From Embleya scabrispora (GTDB taxonomy: Bacteria > Actinomycetota > Actinomycetes > Streptomycetales > Streptomycetaceae), in the NCBI RefSeq assembly GCF_002024165.1, contig NZ_MWQN01000001.1:4567501-4631500 (forward strand): 64,000 bases of DNA. The letters run 5' to 3'. Below, piece by piece: positions 35,931-47,050 of the stretch; positions within the stretch are counted from its first letter, which is position 1, and each line of letters begins with the position of its first letter. The position numbers and the translations under genes are program-made. The notes beneath the pieces are model-generated. The model was not told the origin of the DNA, ran no database searches, and saw nothing but the letters and a program-made list of their open reading frames with translations.

Positions 35931-36568
35931 GCGGCACCGGCCGCCGGGTCCTGCTGTGGCGGCACGGCCAGACCACGTGGAACGTCGAGCGGCGCTTCCA
36001 GGGCCAGACCGACATCCCGCTGACCGACGAGGGCCTGGCCCAGGCCCGGCGCTCGGCCCGACTGCTCGCGGCGCTGCGCCCGGACGCAATCGTGTCCTCC
36101 GACCTGACCCGCACCGTGGACACCGCGGCGGAGCTGGCCCGGCTGGTCGACGTCCCGGTCACCCTGGATCCCGCACTGCGTGAGACCTACGCGGGCGAGT
36201 GGCAGGGGCTGACGAATCGCGAGATCGAGGCGACCTTCCCCGAGCAGTTCGCCGCCTGGCGACGCGGCGAGCCGGTCCGGCGCGGCGGCGGCGAGCTGGA
36301 GAGCGAGGTCGCCGAGCGGATGGCCGAGGCGATCAACCTCGCGGTCGAGAAGCTGCCCGACGACGGCACGCTCGTGGTGGTCTCGCACGGCGGCGCGATC
36401 CGCTGCGGACTCGGCGCGCTGCTCGGCCTGCCCCGGGAGACCTGGGGCGCGCTGGGCGCGCTGTCCAACTGCTGCTGGTCGGTGCTCGGCCCGGGGGCCC
36501 GGGGATGGCGCCTGCTGGAGCACAACGCGGGGACGCTGCCGGAACCGGTCATCGGGGACGACGTCTGA
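35927..36568 (+). CDS. histidine phosphatase (phosphoglycerate mutase family), CTG start
   Basis: 213 residues. RHG motif with phospho-acceptor H13 (LLWRHGQT) and second His154 in VVSHGGAIRCG; E in LRETYAGEW is the acid/base. Start is CTG at 35927: a GGAGGG lies six bases ahead, CTGA overlaps the rsfS stop just as ATGA/GTGA do elsewhere here, and the product then begins with the family's (M)SGTGRRV. No ATG, GTG or TTG fits. In this neighbourhood the enzyme is usually annotated as a phosphatase rather than a glycolytic mutase; substrate not known. Confidence 0.9.
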   Translation: MSGTGRRVLLWRHGQTTWNVERRFQGQTDIPLTDEGLAQARRSARLLAALRPDAIVSSDLTRTVDTAAELARLVDVPVTLDPALRETYAGEWQGLTNREIEATFPEQFAAWRRGEPVRRGGGELESEVAERMAEAINLAVEKLPDDGTLVVVSHGGAIRCGLGALLGLPRETWGALGALSNCCWSVLGPGARGWRLLEHNAGTLPEPVIGDDV

Positions 36569-36590
36569 CGGTCGTGACGCAAGGCATGTG

Positions 36591-36634
36591 ACGGTCTCGG
36601 AGCCGGGTGCGAACCCGGCTCCGAGACCGTTTTC
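36591..36634 (+). terminator. Rho-independent terminator after the phosphatase gene
   Basis: Perfect 18-bp stem (36591-36608 with 36613-36630), GCGA loop and a TTTT run, between convergent genes. Confidence 0.92.
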
Positions 36635-36684
36635 GCTGCACCCCCGCCGCACCGCCGAGTCTCGCCCCGCTTGCCGCCGAGTCC

Positions 36685-37266
36685 TCACCCGGCGGCCTCG
36701 CCCCCCTGTTTGCGGTACAGGTCCTCCAGGTCGGCGAGCATGCCGTCGGCGAGATCGCGCTCGGCCTGCCAGTAGCGCTCGCTCCACTTGAGCACCAGGG
36801 CCGGGAACGGCCAGCGGTCCTGCGCGCTGTCCTCGCTCGCGCGCACCTCGACCAGCGTGCTCGCCGCGTAGTCGCGGTGCTCGACCAGGGTCTTCCGCAG
36901 CTCTTCCGGCTCGCTGAGGTGGCCGAGCCAGACCCGGAGCGCGACGCCGTGCTTGAGCACGGGCGGCCCCGCCGGGGTCTCGCGCGCCCACGTGGCCAGC
37001 GCCTCCTGACCGGAGTCGGTGATGCGGTACAGCCGCTTGTTGCGCAGTTCGTCCTGCGAGGCGATCCGCGAGACGGCGAAGCCGAGCTGCTCCAGGCGCT
37101 TGAGCTCGCTGTAGATCTGGCTGAGCGCCGGACTCCAGTAGAAGAAGCGCAGGGACGCGTCGGCCCACTTCTTGAGGTCGTAGCCGGAGCGCTCGCCCGG
37201 GAACGACAAGAGGCCGAGCACGGCCCACGCGGTTGCGGGCAGCTTCGGGAGCGGATCCCCCGTCAT
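36685..37266 (-). CDS. PadR-family transcriptional regulator
   Basis: 193 residues. N-terminal winged helix (AWAVLGLLSFPGERSGYDLK, LSQIYSELKRLEQLGF) and the C-terminal alpha-helical Vir_act domain. ATG 37266 has GGAGG five bases ahead and is preferred to the ATG 12 bases upstream. Divergent from the luciferase-like oxidoreductase; a dyad overlapping that gene's -35 box is the likely binding site. Confidence 0.88.
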   Translation of the reverse strand: MTGDPLPKLPATAWAVLGLLSFPGERSGYDLKKWADASLRFFYWSPALSQIYSELKRLEQLGFAVSRIASQDELRNKRLYRITDSGQEALATWARETPAGPPVLKHGVALRVWLGHLSEPEELRKTLVEHRDYAASTLVEVRASEDSAQDRWPFPALVLKWSERYWQAERDLADGMLADLEDLYRKQGGEAAG

Positions 37267-37306
37267 CGTGGCCTCCATCGGTACGCGCGAGTTTTTCTGA
37301 TTCTAC

Positions 37307-37347
37307 GTCAGTTGGCTATTGACCTGACTGGTCGTCATACATCTAAT
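37307..37347 (+). promoter_or_regulatory. promoter of the LLM oxidoreductase gene with overlapping dyad
   Basis: TTGACC (37319-37324), 17-base spacer, TCTAAT (37342-37347), on the plus strand, 37 bases before the ATG. GTCAG (37307-37311) and CTGAC (37324-37328) form an inverted repeat across the -35 box, suitable for repression by the divergent PadR protein (inference). Confidence 0.65.
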
Positions 37348-37383
37348 TGAAGTATTCCACGCCTCGCGCACCAGGAGTACGGC

Positions 37384-38523
37384 ATGCAGTTCTCGATGAT
37401 CTTCGAAGCCCAGATGGCCAATCCCACGGCGGAACACGAGCGTGAGGTCATCCTCGACTCCGTGGAGCAGGCCGTATACGCCGAGCGCATGGGCTTCGAC
37501 CGCGTCTGGGCCGTGGAGCACCACTCGACGAAGTGGTACTCGCACATGAGCGCGCCGGAGATCTTCCTGACCTGGGTGGCCGCGCGTACCAGCCGGATCC
37601 GGATCGCCCACGGCGCGGTCTGCATGCCGTTCAACTTCAACCACCCGGCCCGGGTCGCCGAGCGCATCGGCATGCTGGACACGCTCTCCGGCGGCCGGCT
37701 CGACGTCGGCGCGGCCCGCGGCGGCACGCTCCAGGAGTCCTCGCTGTGCGGCGTGGACATCGAGCAGACCAAGGCCCAGGTCGAGGAGGCGCTGCGGATC
37801 ATCGGCGCGGCGTGGCAGCAGGACGAGTTGGTGTGGCACGGCGACGTGCTCGACATCGAGGGCTCGCACCCGATCCTGCCGCGCCCGGTACAGACTCCGC
37901 ACCCGCCGCTGTTCCTGGCCTGCAGCAAGCAGCCGAGCCTGGTCGAGGCGGCGGAGTACGGCGTCGGCGCGCTGGTCCTCGGCTTCGCCGGTCCGGAGGA
38001 GGTGGCCAACCTCAACCGGATCTACCGGGACGCGATCAAGGAGCGCACCGGGGAGCGGTTCGTGTCCTCGGTGACCAACGACCACTTGGTCGCGCTGTGC
38101 CCGACGATCGTCTCCGAGGACGGCGCCCGGGCCCGCCAGGTGGGCGCGCGCGGTCAGCGCTTTTTCGCCCAGTCGATCGCGCACTGGTTCTCCGGCGGCA
38201 GGTCCGGCATCCCGGACGAGGCCGTGGTCGAGGGCCGAGACGAGGTGGCGGTCATCCACGAGGCCGCCGAACAGCAGGTCGCGATGCTGCACGAGGCGAA
38301 GATCCCGGTCACGGTCAACGCCACCGCCACCTACAACGTGAACCACGCGTACGGCACGGCGGAGGACGCGATCGGCTACGTCCAAAAGCTGATCGACGCG
38401 GGGGCCGACGAGATCATGTGCCTGATCCAGATGGGCACGGTCCCGCAGGCGGACTGCATGGAGACGATCCGGATCTGGGGGGAGCGGGTCATTCCGCACT
38501 TCCGCGCGAAGTACGGGGCCTGA
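37384..38523 (+). CDS. LLM-class (luciferase-like) flavin-dependent oxidoreductase
   Basis: 379 residues, TIM-barrel luciferase family. Conserved AERMGFDRVWAVEHH, the SRIRIAHGAVCMPFNF strand, ARVAERIGMLDTLSGGRLD and GAARGG phosphate-binding turn. Uses FMN or F420; which cannot be told. Sits at the head of a run with three SDR genes, under a good promoter and opposite a PadR regulator, which suggests a catabolic pathway for a hydroxylated or terpenoid/steroid-like substrate (inference). Confidence 0.88.
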   Translation: MQFSMIFEAQMANPTAEHEREVILDSVEQAVYAERMGFDRVWAVEHHSTKWYSHMSAPEIFLTWVAARTSRIRIAHGAVCMPFNFNHPARVAERIGMLDTLSGGRLDVGAARGGTLQESSLCGVDIEQTKAQVEEALRIIGAAWQQDELVWHGDVLDIEGSHPILPRPVQTPHPPLFLACSKQPSLVEAAEYGVGALVLGFAGPEEVANLNRIYRDAIKERTGERFVSSVTNDHLVALCPTIVSEDGARARQVGARGQRFFAQSIAHWFSGGRSGIPDEAVVEGRDEVAVIHEAAEQQVAMLHEAKIPVTVNATATYNVNHAYGTAEDAIGYVQKLIDAGADEIMCLIQMGTVPQADCMETIRIWGERVIPHFRAKYGA

Positions 38524-38657
38524 GTGATCGAGACTTCGTTCGGGACGCGGCGCGCGAGCGCCCGTGTCCCGGGCGAGAGCGACCGGCCGGATCCGGTGCG
38601 GAGGACCGGATCCGGCCGACCCGGGGCCGAGGGCCCGACGACTGGGAGGTGGTAACC

Positions 38658-39422
38658 GTGAGCGATTCGATCGATCTGACCGGCAAGGTGGCGATCGTCA
38701 CCGGCGCGGCGCGGGGCCAGGGTGCGGCCGAGGCGCGGTTGTTCGCCCGGCGCGGGGCCCGCGTCGTGCTGACCGATCTGCTCGAGGACGAGGGTGCCCG
38801 GGTCGCCGAGGAGATCGGCCCCGAGGCCCGGTTCGTGCGGCACGACGTGTCGAGCGCGTCGGACTGGGCGGCGGTCGTCGAGCTGGCCGTGCGGGAGTTC
38901 GGCGTGGTGGACGTGCTGGTCAACAATGCCGGGATCATGTGGACCAAGCCGATCCTGGAGGAGACGCCGGAGGGTCTGGACCGGATCCTGAAGGTCAACC
39001 TGTTCGGCGCCTTCCACGGGATCCGGGCGGTGGCACCGCTGATGCGGGCGAACGGCGGCGGGTCGATCGTGAACATCTCCTCGCTCGCCGGCCTCCAGGG
39101 CATCCCGGGACACGCGGCCTACGGCTCCTCCAAGTGGGCGGTCCGCGGCCTGACCAAGACCGCCGCCCTGGAGTTGGGCGAGTACGGGATCCGGGTCAAC
39201 TCCGTGCACCCGGGCGCCGTGGACACGCCGATGATCGGCAACCGCTTCACGCGCGGGCCGGGCAATTTCCCCACCGTGCCGCTGCGTCGGGTGGGCGAGC
39301 CGGAGGACGTCGGCGAACTGGTGGCGTTCCTGGCCTCCGACGCGTCCTCGTGGATCACCGGTACCGAGTTCGTGATCGACGGCGGTTCGATGGCGGGCAT
39401 CGTGCCGCCGGTGCAGGGGTAG
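38658..39422 (+). CDS. SDR-family oxidoreductase (first of three)
   Basis: 254 residues, classical short-chain dehydrogenase. TGAARGQG cofactor loop, D after the second strand (LTDLL, prefers NAD over NADP), NNAG, catalytic S in VNISSLAG and Y-x3-K in YGSSK, and HPGAVDTPM. GTG 38658 with GGGAGG eight bases ahead. Close paralogue of the two following genes. Confidence 0.92.
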   Translation: MSDSIDLTGKVAIVTGAARGQGAAEARLFARRGARVVLTDLLEDEGARVAEEIGPEARFVRHDVSSASDWAAVVELAVREFGVVDVLVNNAGIMWTKPILEETPEGLDRILKVNLFGAFHGIRAVAPLMRANGGGSIVNISSLAGLQGIPGHAAYGSSKWAVRGLTKTAALELGEYGIRVNSVHPGAVDTPMIGNRFTRGPGNFPTVPLRRVGEPEDVGELVAFLASDASSWITGTEFVIDGGSMAGIVPPVQG

Positions 39423-39465
39423 CGGCGGCAGCGGGGCCGGCCGACAACCGTTCGGTCGGATTTCG

Positions 39466-40309
<844 letters not shown>

Positions 40310-40408
40310 GACGGGTGATCGCGCCGCGTCCGGAGACGGGCGGGGCGGCTCCGGTGGAGGGCGTGGTGTCCGTGGACAGTGTGGACGGGGTGGACGGGGT
40401 GTGTGGGC

Positions 40409-41170
<762 letters not shown>

Positions 41171-41326
41171 GCGCGGGCCGGGGATGGGCGGGGTGCCTCG
41201 ACGAGCGCGCTCCGCGTATCCCCGGTCACCGGCGATCGGCGCCGGGAAAGGCGTTTGGAAGCGGTGCGGGGGAGCGTGTAAAGTACTCGTGGACGGGCGG
41301 GCAAGCCCACCGGCCAAGTGAATAGC

Positions 41327-41399
<73 letters not shown>

Positions 41400-41410
41400 C
41401 AGAGATGGTG

Positions 41411-41449
41411 AGACCGCCTTCCGGATGCGTTCGGGAGGCGGTCTTTTTT
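41411..41449 (+). terminator. terminator after tRNA-Ala copy 1
   Basis: AGACCGCC/GGCGGTCT stem extended by further pairs to about 13 bp, followed by a six-T run. Confidence 0.92.
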
Positions 41450-41580
41450 GCGTCATGGGTGTCTGTCGGATGACTGCGGGACGCCTTCCGGACGTGTTCC
41501 CGATCGGCATCGGCGGAAAAAGTGTGAAAGCCCTGTTCCGGGCATTCTCCCTTCGGGATCTCGACGGAGGTGAGCGTGCG

Positions 41581-42558
41581 ATGACGGAGAGTCGGTTCTG
41601 GGAGCGGGCGATGGACCGGGCGATCGTGCCCGGATACAGCCGGATCGGGTACCGGGTGCGGCGGTCGGGATTCGCGGCCGACCCCGAGCACGCGCTCAAG
41701 GGGCGGACCGTGGTGGTGACCGGGGCCTCGTCCGGGATCGGCGAGGCGGCGGTGGTCGGTCTGGCCCGGCTCGGCGCGACCGTGGTGCTGGTCGGGCGGG
41801 ACGAGGCGCGGACCGAGGCGGCCGGCCGGCGGGTCGCCGAACTGGTGCCCGGGGCCGACCTCGCGGTGCGCCGCTGCGACGTGGGCAGCCTGCCGGACGT
41901 GGCCCGCTTCGCGAAGGAGGTGCGGGCCGAACAGGGTCCGCTGCACGCGCTCGTGCACAACGCCGGCGTGTTGCCCCGGGAGCGGACGGTCACCGCCGAG
42001 GGGCACGAGGCGTGCCTGGCGGTGCATGTGCTCGGACCACACCTGCTCACGCGCCTCCTCGCCGGCGACGCCGCCTCCTGCGCGCGGGTGGTGTGGATGA
42101 GCTCGGGCGGGATGTACACCCAGCGGCTGCCGGTGGACGACATCGAGTACGAGCGCGGCCCGTACCGGCCCACCGTCGCCTACGCCCGGACCAAACGCAT
42201 GCAGGTCGTGCTCGCCGAACTGTGGGCCGAACACCTGGGCGACGGCGGCCCGGTCGTACACGCCACCCACCCGGGCTGGACCGACACCCCGGGGCTGCGC
42301 GCGTCGATGCCCACCTTCCGCCGGCTGACCGCGCCGCTGCTGCGCAGCCCCGAGGAGGGCGCGGACACCGCCGTGTGGTTGTGCGCGGCCGACGAACCCG
42401 GCCGCACCACCGGGCTGTTCTGGCAGGACCGCGTCCCGCGCCCGACCCACTACCGCGCGGCCACGCGCGAGAGCCGGCCGGACCGGGCCTGGTTCTGGCG
42501 GCGGTGCCAGGAACTCACCCACCCGTGGGCGGGGGAGTGCGGGGGGCGTGGGGACTGA
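41581..42558 (+). CDS. SDR-family protein, DHRS12-like
   Basis: 325 residues. About 40 residues of N-terminal extension, then TGASSGIG, HNAG, WMSSGG (catalytic Ser) and VAYARTK (Tyr/Lys). Distinct from the three tandem SDRs. ATG 41581 has GGAGGTG eight bases ahead; the frame upstream overlaps the tRNA terminator and is rejected. Substrate unknown. Confidence 0.87.
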   Translation: MTESRFWERAMDRAIVPGYSRIGYRVRRSGFAADPEHALKGRTVVVTGASSGIGEAAVVGLARLGATVVLVGRDEARTEAAGRRVAELVPGADLAVRRCDVGSLPDVARFAKEVRAEQGPLHALVHNAGVLPRERTVTAEGHEACLAVHVLGPHLLTRLLAGDAASCARVVWMSSGGMYTQRLPVDDIEYERGPYRPTVAYARTKRMQVVLAELWAEHLGDGGPVVHATHPGWTDTPGLRASMPTFRRLTAPLLRSPEEGADTAVWLCAADEPGRTTGLFWQDRVPRPTHYRAATRESRPDRAWFWRRCQELTHPWAGECGGRGD

Positions 42559-42639
42559 GGGGGCGGGTCGGGGTCCGGATGGGGTAGAAGGGTGGGCCCG
42601 GGGACGGTCGACTCGTCCCGGGCCCACCCCTCGAAGCGC

Positions 42640-43092
42640 TCACGCGAGCGGGAATCCGACCCCGTGCTCCTCGACCGGCCGAGGTCCGTGGATGCGCCGC
42701 TCGGCCTCGGTGATCGGGACGTCGTTGATGCTCGCCTCGCGCCGCCGCATCAGGCCGTTGTCGGCGAACTCCCACAACTCGTTGCCGTAGCTGCGCCAGA
42801 AGGCGCCGGCACCGTCGTGCCACTCGTACTGGAAGCGCACCGCGATGCGGTCGGCGGTGTAGGACCACAACTCCTTGCGCAGTGCGTAGTCCTGCTCGCG
42901 GGTCCACTTCTCGGTCAGGAACTCGACGATGGCCGGGCGGCCGGTGACGAAGCGGTCGCGATTGCGCCACACCGAGTCGGGGGTGTAAGCGAGCGCGACG
43001 CGCTCGGGGTCGCGGGTGTTCCAGGCGTCCTCGGCGGCCTGCACCTTGGCGCGGGCGTCGGCCTCGGTGAAGGGGGGCAGCGGGGGCCTCAC
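42640..43092 (-). CDS. NTF2-like protein (DUF1348)
   Basis: 150 residues, DUF1348 in the SnoaL/NTF2-like superfamily: [56 protein letters not shown], and the end [11 protein letters not shown]. Cone-shaped barrel, activity unknown. GTG 43092 overlaps the HD gene's stop by four bases, so both are made from one mRNA. Confidence 0.88.
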   Translation of the reverse strand: MRPPLPPFTEADARAKVQAAEDAWNTRDPERVALAYTPDSVWRNRDRFVTGRPAIVEFLTEKWTREQDYALRKELWSYTADRIAVRFQYEWHDGAGAFWRSYGNELWEFADNGLMRRREASINDVPITEAERRIHGPRPVEEHGVGFPLA

Positions 43093-43727
43093 TCGGACCA
43101 CCCCGACTGCTCGATCACGTCGACGAAGTTCGTGCGCTCGAAGCCGGGGACGAACCGGTCCAGGACATCCGCCTTGACGTTGCCGAACGTGGTCTGCGGG
43201 CGGTGTTCGATGCCCTCGGTGAACGCGCGCAGGATCCGCCGCTTGAAGTCCGGGCGGGGATGCGCGGCGACCACGGCCGCGCGCGCCTGCTCGGAGATGT
43301 CGTCGAGGCCGATCCCGAGCACGTCCAGTTCGACGCCGGCGGTCACCAGGGCGACCTCGGGCTCCATTCGGGTGGGGATCTCGGGGGTGGTGTGCAGGGC
43401 GATCGCGGTCCACACGATGCGGGCCTGCTCGGCGGAGAGGCCGTGTCGGAGTACGAAGTCGCGGGCCGCGTCGGCGCCGTCCAGTTCGAAGCGCTGCTGT
43501 GAGTCGCGGCGCTCGGCGGTCAGTCCGAGGTCGTGGAACAGCGCTGCCACATAGAGCAGTTCGGGGTCGAAGGCCAAGCCCCGGCGGCGACCCTGGAGCG
43601 CGCCGAACAGGTACACGCGGCGCGAGTGGTCGTAGAGCAGCGGGCCGGCGGTGTCCCGGACCAGTTCGGTCGCCTCCTTGGCGAGCGCGCTGTCGGGGAT
43701 GTCGACGTCGGCGATGCGTTCGGACAT
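43089..43727 (-). CDS. HD-domain phosphohydrolase-like protein
   Basis: 212 residues. [11 protein letters not shown] supplies the first metal His, ALFHDLGL the HD pair, and [10 protein letters not shown] a later His; overall like cyanamide hydratase/HD family proteins. ATG 43727 with AAAGGA eight bases ahead. Operon with the DUF1348 gene; divergent from the GlxA-type regulator across a stretch with 14-bp tandem repeats. Confidence 0.85.
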   Translation of the reverse strand: MSERIADVDIPDSALAKEATELVRDTAGPLLYDHSRRVYLFGALQGRRRGLAFDPELLYVAALFHDLGLTAERRDSQQRFELDGADAARDFVLRHGLSAEQARIVWTAIALHTTPEIPTRMEPEVALVTAGVELDVLGIGLDDISEQARAAVVAAHPRPDFKRRILRAFTEGIEHRPQTTFGNVKADVLDRFVPGFERTNFVDVIEQSGWSE

Positions 43728-43768
43728 GGCGTCGGTCCTTTCCTGGGTGCGGGTGATGGATCGCGGGT

Positions 43769-43819
43769 GGTGGGTGACGTCTGGTGGGTGACGCCTGGTG
43801 GGTGACGTGTGGTGGGTTT
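43769..43819. repeat. tandem 14-bp iterons
   Basis: GGTGGGTGACGTCT, GGTGGGTGACGCCT, GGTGGGTGACGTGT and a partial fourth, head to tail, at 43769, 43783, 43797 and 43811. They lie 42 bp from the HD gene start and 101 bp before the AraC/GlxA gene, where a regulator would bind both promoters. Confidence 0.85.
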
Positions 43820-43920
43820 CCGTCTGCATCGAGCCTCGCGCTCCGGACCCGTTCGAGGCCATGTCCATTCGGACACCGATCCCTCGGATTCAGACACGAT
43901 CGGCGGCTAGCCTGGATGTC

Positions 43921-44877
43921 ATGCGACGCAGGAATGTGGCCGTGCTCGGCTACGACGGAGTACGGCTGATGGACGTGACCGCCCCGCTGGAGGTGTTCGG
44001 CACCGCCGAGCGCATGGGCGGGGCATACACCGTGACGCTGTGCTCGCCGACCGGTGAGCCGGTGACCACCTCGGCCGGCACCCGGCTCATGGTGGACGCC
44101 GCCGCGGCGCAGATCGACGCCGCGCACACCCTCGTGGTGCCCGGATCGGTCGAGTTCCCGCAGTACGCGCCGCCGCTCGCGCTGCTCGACGCGGTGGCCG
44201 CGCTCGCCGAGGTCTCCGAACGGATCGCGTCGGTGTGTACGGGGGCGTTCGTGCTGGCCCGGGCCGGGCTGTTGGACGGGCGGCGGGCCGTGACGCACTG
44301 GCGGCACGCCGCGCTCCTTGCCCGGTACCACCCGGCGATCACGGTCGAGCCGGACGCGATCTTCGTCCGGGACGGTTCGGTCTACACCTCGGCCGGGGTC
44401 ACCGCCGGCATCGACCTCGCGCTCGCCCTGGTCGAGGCCGACGAGGGCGCCGACCTGGCCCGCGAGGTGGCCCGCGACCTGGTGGTGTTCCTGCGCCGAC
44501 CGGGCGGCCAGTCGCAGTTCTCGGTGCCCTCGCGCACCCCGCCCGGCGCCGACGACCCGCTGCGCCCGGTGCTGGACGCGGTCGCGGCGGATCCGGCGGC
44601 CGACCACTCGCTGCCCGCGCTGGCCCGGCTCGGCGGGTTCAGTCCGCGCCACCTGACCCGGCTGTTCCACGAGCGGGTCGGCTCGACGCCGGCGGTGTAC
44701 GTCGAGGCGGTGCGGATCGAGGCCGCCCAGGCGCTGCTCGCCGCCGGCGCCACGGTCACCGCCGCCGCCGCGCGCAGCGGCCTGGGCAGCGACGAGTCGC
44801 TGCGCCGGGCGTTCCTGCGCCGTCTGGGCGTCACCCCCTCCGCGTACCGGGCCCGCTTCCGCAGCACGACGGGCTGA
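43921..44877 (+). CDS. GlxA-family regulator (DJ-1/PfpI plus AraC HTH)
   Basis: 318 residues. N-terminal DJ-1/PfpI domain (1-190) with cysteine elbow SVCTGAF, C106; C-terminal AraC HTH (about 215-315), [20 protein letters not shown] and [20 protein letters not shown]. Binds a small ligand or is amidase-derived. ATG 43921 at the conserved [13 protein letters not shown]. Probably controls the divergent HD-DUF1348 operon (inference). Confidence 0.9.
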   Translation: MRRRNVAVLGYDGVRLMDVTAPLEVFGTAERMGGAYTVTLCSPTGEPVTTSAGTRLMVDAAAAQIDAAHTLVVPGSVEFPQYAPPLALLDAVAALAEVSERIASVCTGAFVLARAGLLDGRRAVTHWRHAALLARYHPAITVEPDAIFVRDGSVYTSAGVTAGIDLALALVEADEGADLAREVARDLVVFLRRPGGQSQFSVPSRTPPGADDPLRPVLDAVAADPAADHSLPALARLGGFSPRHLTRLFHERVGSTPAVYVEAVRIEAAQALLAAGATVTAAAARSGLGSDESLRRAFLRRLGVTPSAYRARFRSTTG

Positions 44878-44891
44878 GCGCCGGTTCGGGA

Positions 44892-45701
44892 TTGGCCACG
44901 ATCGGCTTCGGGCACCGGCCCGGCGTGATCGTCGGAATCGGGCTCGGCCTCGTCGTCGCGTGGTACATGGTGCGCGGGTTCGGCAACCGGTGGTGGTGGG
45001 CGCGGCGTTGGGTGAACCGGCTGAGTCCGTGGACCCGGCGACTGCACGCGTGGGTCCTGTCCGCACCCGTCACCTTCACCTACATGGCCATCTTCACCGC
45101 GTCCACCGTGGTGCAACGCACGTCGCCGCCACGGCTGATCGACCTGCTCACCAAGCTGAACAGCACCAACCTGTTCCGACTCGGCGACGATCCGGTGGAA
45201 GCGCTGCTCACCAGCGCCTTCTGGGTCGCCGACCACGGGTCGGGCCTGGCCACGTACGTGATCGTGTTCGGCACCGTGGTGGCCTGGGCCGAACGCCGCT
45301 ACGGGCCGCCTCGGATGTTGCTGATCGGCGCGAGCGCCCACGTGTTCGGCTCGCTGATCACCGCCGCGGTGGAGAAGGGCGCGATCAGGGCGGGGCGACT
45401 GCCGGAGAAGATCGCGTTCGCCACCGACGTGGGAGTCAGCTACGTCGAGGTCGGCTCGTGCGTCGCGGCGGTGCTGATCATGACCGGCTGGGTCCGCCTG
45501 GCGGGAGCCGCGGTGCTGTTCGTCTGGGTCGTCCTGCCGGTGATCGTGGACCACAGCATCTGGGACTTCGGGCACCTGTACGCGGCGATGAGCGGCCTCG
45601 CCGCCGCGATCGTGCTGCGCCTGGCCGGGCCGCTGCGCACCCCGCCGCCGCTCAAACCACCCTTGGTCGTGAGCACGGTGACCGACCGGGTAGACTCGTA
45701 A
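44892..45701 (+). CDS. rhomboid-like membrane protein
   Basis: 269 residues with about six helices, like the actinobacterial 'rhomboid-like' family. [20 protein letters not shown] and [20 protein letters not shown] begin it; [10 protein letters not shown] is the conserved GVSY segment with a serine in the place of the rhomboid nucleophile, and DHSIWDFGH could offer the His. Start uncertain: TTG 44892 or GTG 44925, no clear ribosome site. Ends 12 bp before tRNA copy 2. Confidence 0.72.
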   Translation: MATIGFGHRPGVIVGIGLGLVVAWYMVRGFGNRWWWARRWVNRLSPWTRRLHAWVLSAPVTFTYMAIFTASTVVQRTSPPRLIDLLTKLNSTNLFRLGDDPVEALLTSAFWVADHGSGLATYVIVFGTVVAWAERRYGPPRMLLIGASAHVFGSLITAAVEKGAIRAGRLPEKIAFATDVGVSYVEVGSCVAAVLIMTGWVRLAGAAVLFVWVVLPVIVDHSIWDFGHLYAAMSGLAAAIVLRLAGPLRTPPPLKPPLVVSTVTDRVDS

Positions 45702-45712
45702 CGTATTCGCGC

Positions 45713-45785
<73 letters not shown>

Positions 45786-45794
45786 CATCGCGTC

Positions 45795-45827
45795 GAAGGC
45801 CGCTTTCCGAACCGGGAGGCGGCCTTC
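45795..45827 (+). terminator. hairpin after tRNA-Ala copy 2
   Basis: GAAGGCCGC with GCGGCCTTC, nine perfect pairs, 10 bases after the tRNA; short T-run only later (GTTTCG). Confidence 0.7.
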
Positions 45828-45872
45828 GGCCGTTTCGGACTCCGCGCGCCCAGCCTGCATGTTCGTCGGCAC

Positions 45873-47039
45873 CTATCGGACCAGGCTCGCGAAGAACTCC
45901 CGGACGTCGCCGATCAGCAACTCCGGCTGCTCCAGCGACAGGAAGTTGCCGCCGCGCTCGAACTCGGTCCAGCGCACCACGTGGTGGTCGCGCTCGGCGA
46001 ACCGGCGGATCGCCACGTCCGACGGCAGCGCGACCGCCACCGCCGTCGGTACGGTGCCGCGCTCCTTCGGCGCCCACGCGCCCTGGTCGTGCGCCATCTC
46101 GTAGTAGAGGTTGGCCGAGGATCCGGCGGTGCCGGTGAACCAGTACACGCTGACGTTGGTCAGCAGGGTGTCCCGGTCCACCGCGTCCTCGGGCAGCGCG
46201 CTCGCGGTGTCCGTCCACTCCTTGAACTTCTCCACGATCCACGCGAGCTGGCCGACGGGCGAGTCGTGCAGCCCGAAGGCGAGCGTCTGCGGTCGGGTCG
46301 ACTGGATCGCGTTGAACCCCATTTTGTCGTTGCGGAACTCCTGGAGCCGGGCGAGCCTGGTCTGCTCGCCCTCGGTCAGCCCGGCGAAGTCGGCCGGGTC
46401 CTCGGACGGGAAGGTGACCAGGCCGTTGACGTGGATCCCGAGCACGTGGTCGGGAGCGATCCGACCCATCTCGGCCGCGATCCACGCACCGCCGCCGTTG
46501 CCCTGTACGCCGTAGCGCGCATAACCCAGGCGGGCCATCAACTCGGTGAACGCGCCCGCGATCCGGCCGGTGGTCCAGCCGGGGCCGGACAGCGGGCCGG
46601 AGAAGCCGACGCCGGGGGTGTCGGTGACCACGATGTGGAAGTCGCGCGACAGCGGCTCGATCACGTCGACGAACTGGACGAACGAGCCCGGCCAGTCGTG
46701 GATCAGCAGCAGCGCCGGGGCGTCGGCCCGATCGGAGCGTACGTGCGCGAAGTGCACGTCCTGGCCGTCGATCCGGGTGACGAACTGCGGGAAGGCGTTG
46801 AGCCGCGCCTCGGCCTCGCGCCAGTCGAACCCGTCTGCCCAGTAGGCGGCCAGGTCCCGGAGGTAATCCGTCGGCACCCCGCGCGACCAGGCGGGCACGC
46901 CAGGCACGTCGGCGGCCCAGCGGGTGCGGGCCAGTCGGTTGCGCAGGTCGTCGAGATCGGCCTGCGGGATCTCGATCCGGAAGGGACGGATCGTGGTGTC
47001 GGCGGCGGTCTCGGCTGCGGTGCTGCTGCTGTTCTCCAT
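45873..47039 (-). CDS. epoxide hydrolase-like protein lacking catalytic residues
   Basis: 388 residues, EHN domain (RPFRIEIPQADLDDLRNRLA) plus alpha/beta fold. Key positions differ from active members: the oxyanion motif HGWPGS reads HDWPGS (114-119); the nucleophile region Q-G-G-D reads Q179-G-N-G182, so Asp is lost; the catalytic His of GGHF is Asn365 (RGGNF). The rest (DSPVGQLAWIVEKFKEW, LLTNVSVYWFTGTAGSSANL) is well kept, so the gene is not decaying but probably encodes a binding or sensor protein. Divergent from a WYL regulator. Confidence 0.85.
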   Translation of the reverse strand: MENSSSTAAETAADTTIRPFRIEIPQADLDDLRNRLARTRWAADVPGVPAWSRGVPTDYLRDLAAYWADGFDWREAEARLNAFPQFVTRIDGQDVHFAHVRSDRADAPALLLIHDWPGSFVQFVDVIEPLSRDFHIVVTDTPGVGFSGPLSGPGWTTGRIAGAFTELMARLGYARYGVQGNGGGAWIAAEMGRIAPDHVLGIHVNGLVTFPSEDPADFAGLTEGEQTRLARLQEFRNDKMGFNAIQSTRPQTLAFGLHDSPVGQLAWIVEKFKEWTDTASALPEDAVDRDTLLTNVSVYWFTGTAGSSANLYYEMAHDQGAWAPKERGTVPTAVAVALPSDVAIRRFAERDHHVVRWTEFERGGNFLSLEQPELLIGDVREFFASLVR

Positions 47040-47050
47040 GAGAAGAAGAC

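Noticed and set aside
43769-43819. CRISPR array
   Set aside because: Units are contiguous 14-mers with no spacers, and no cas genes are present.
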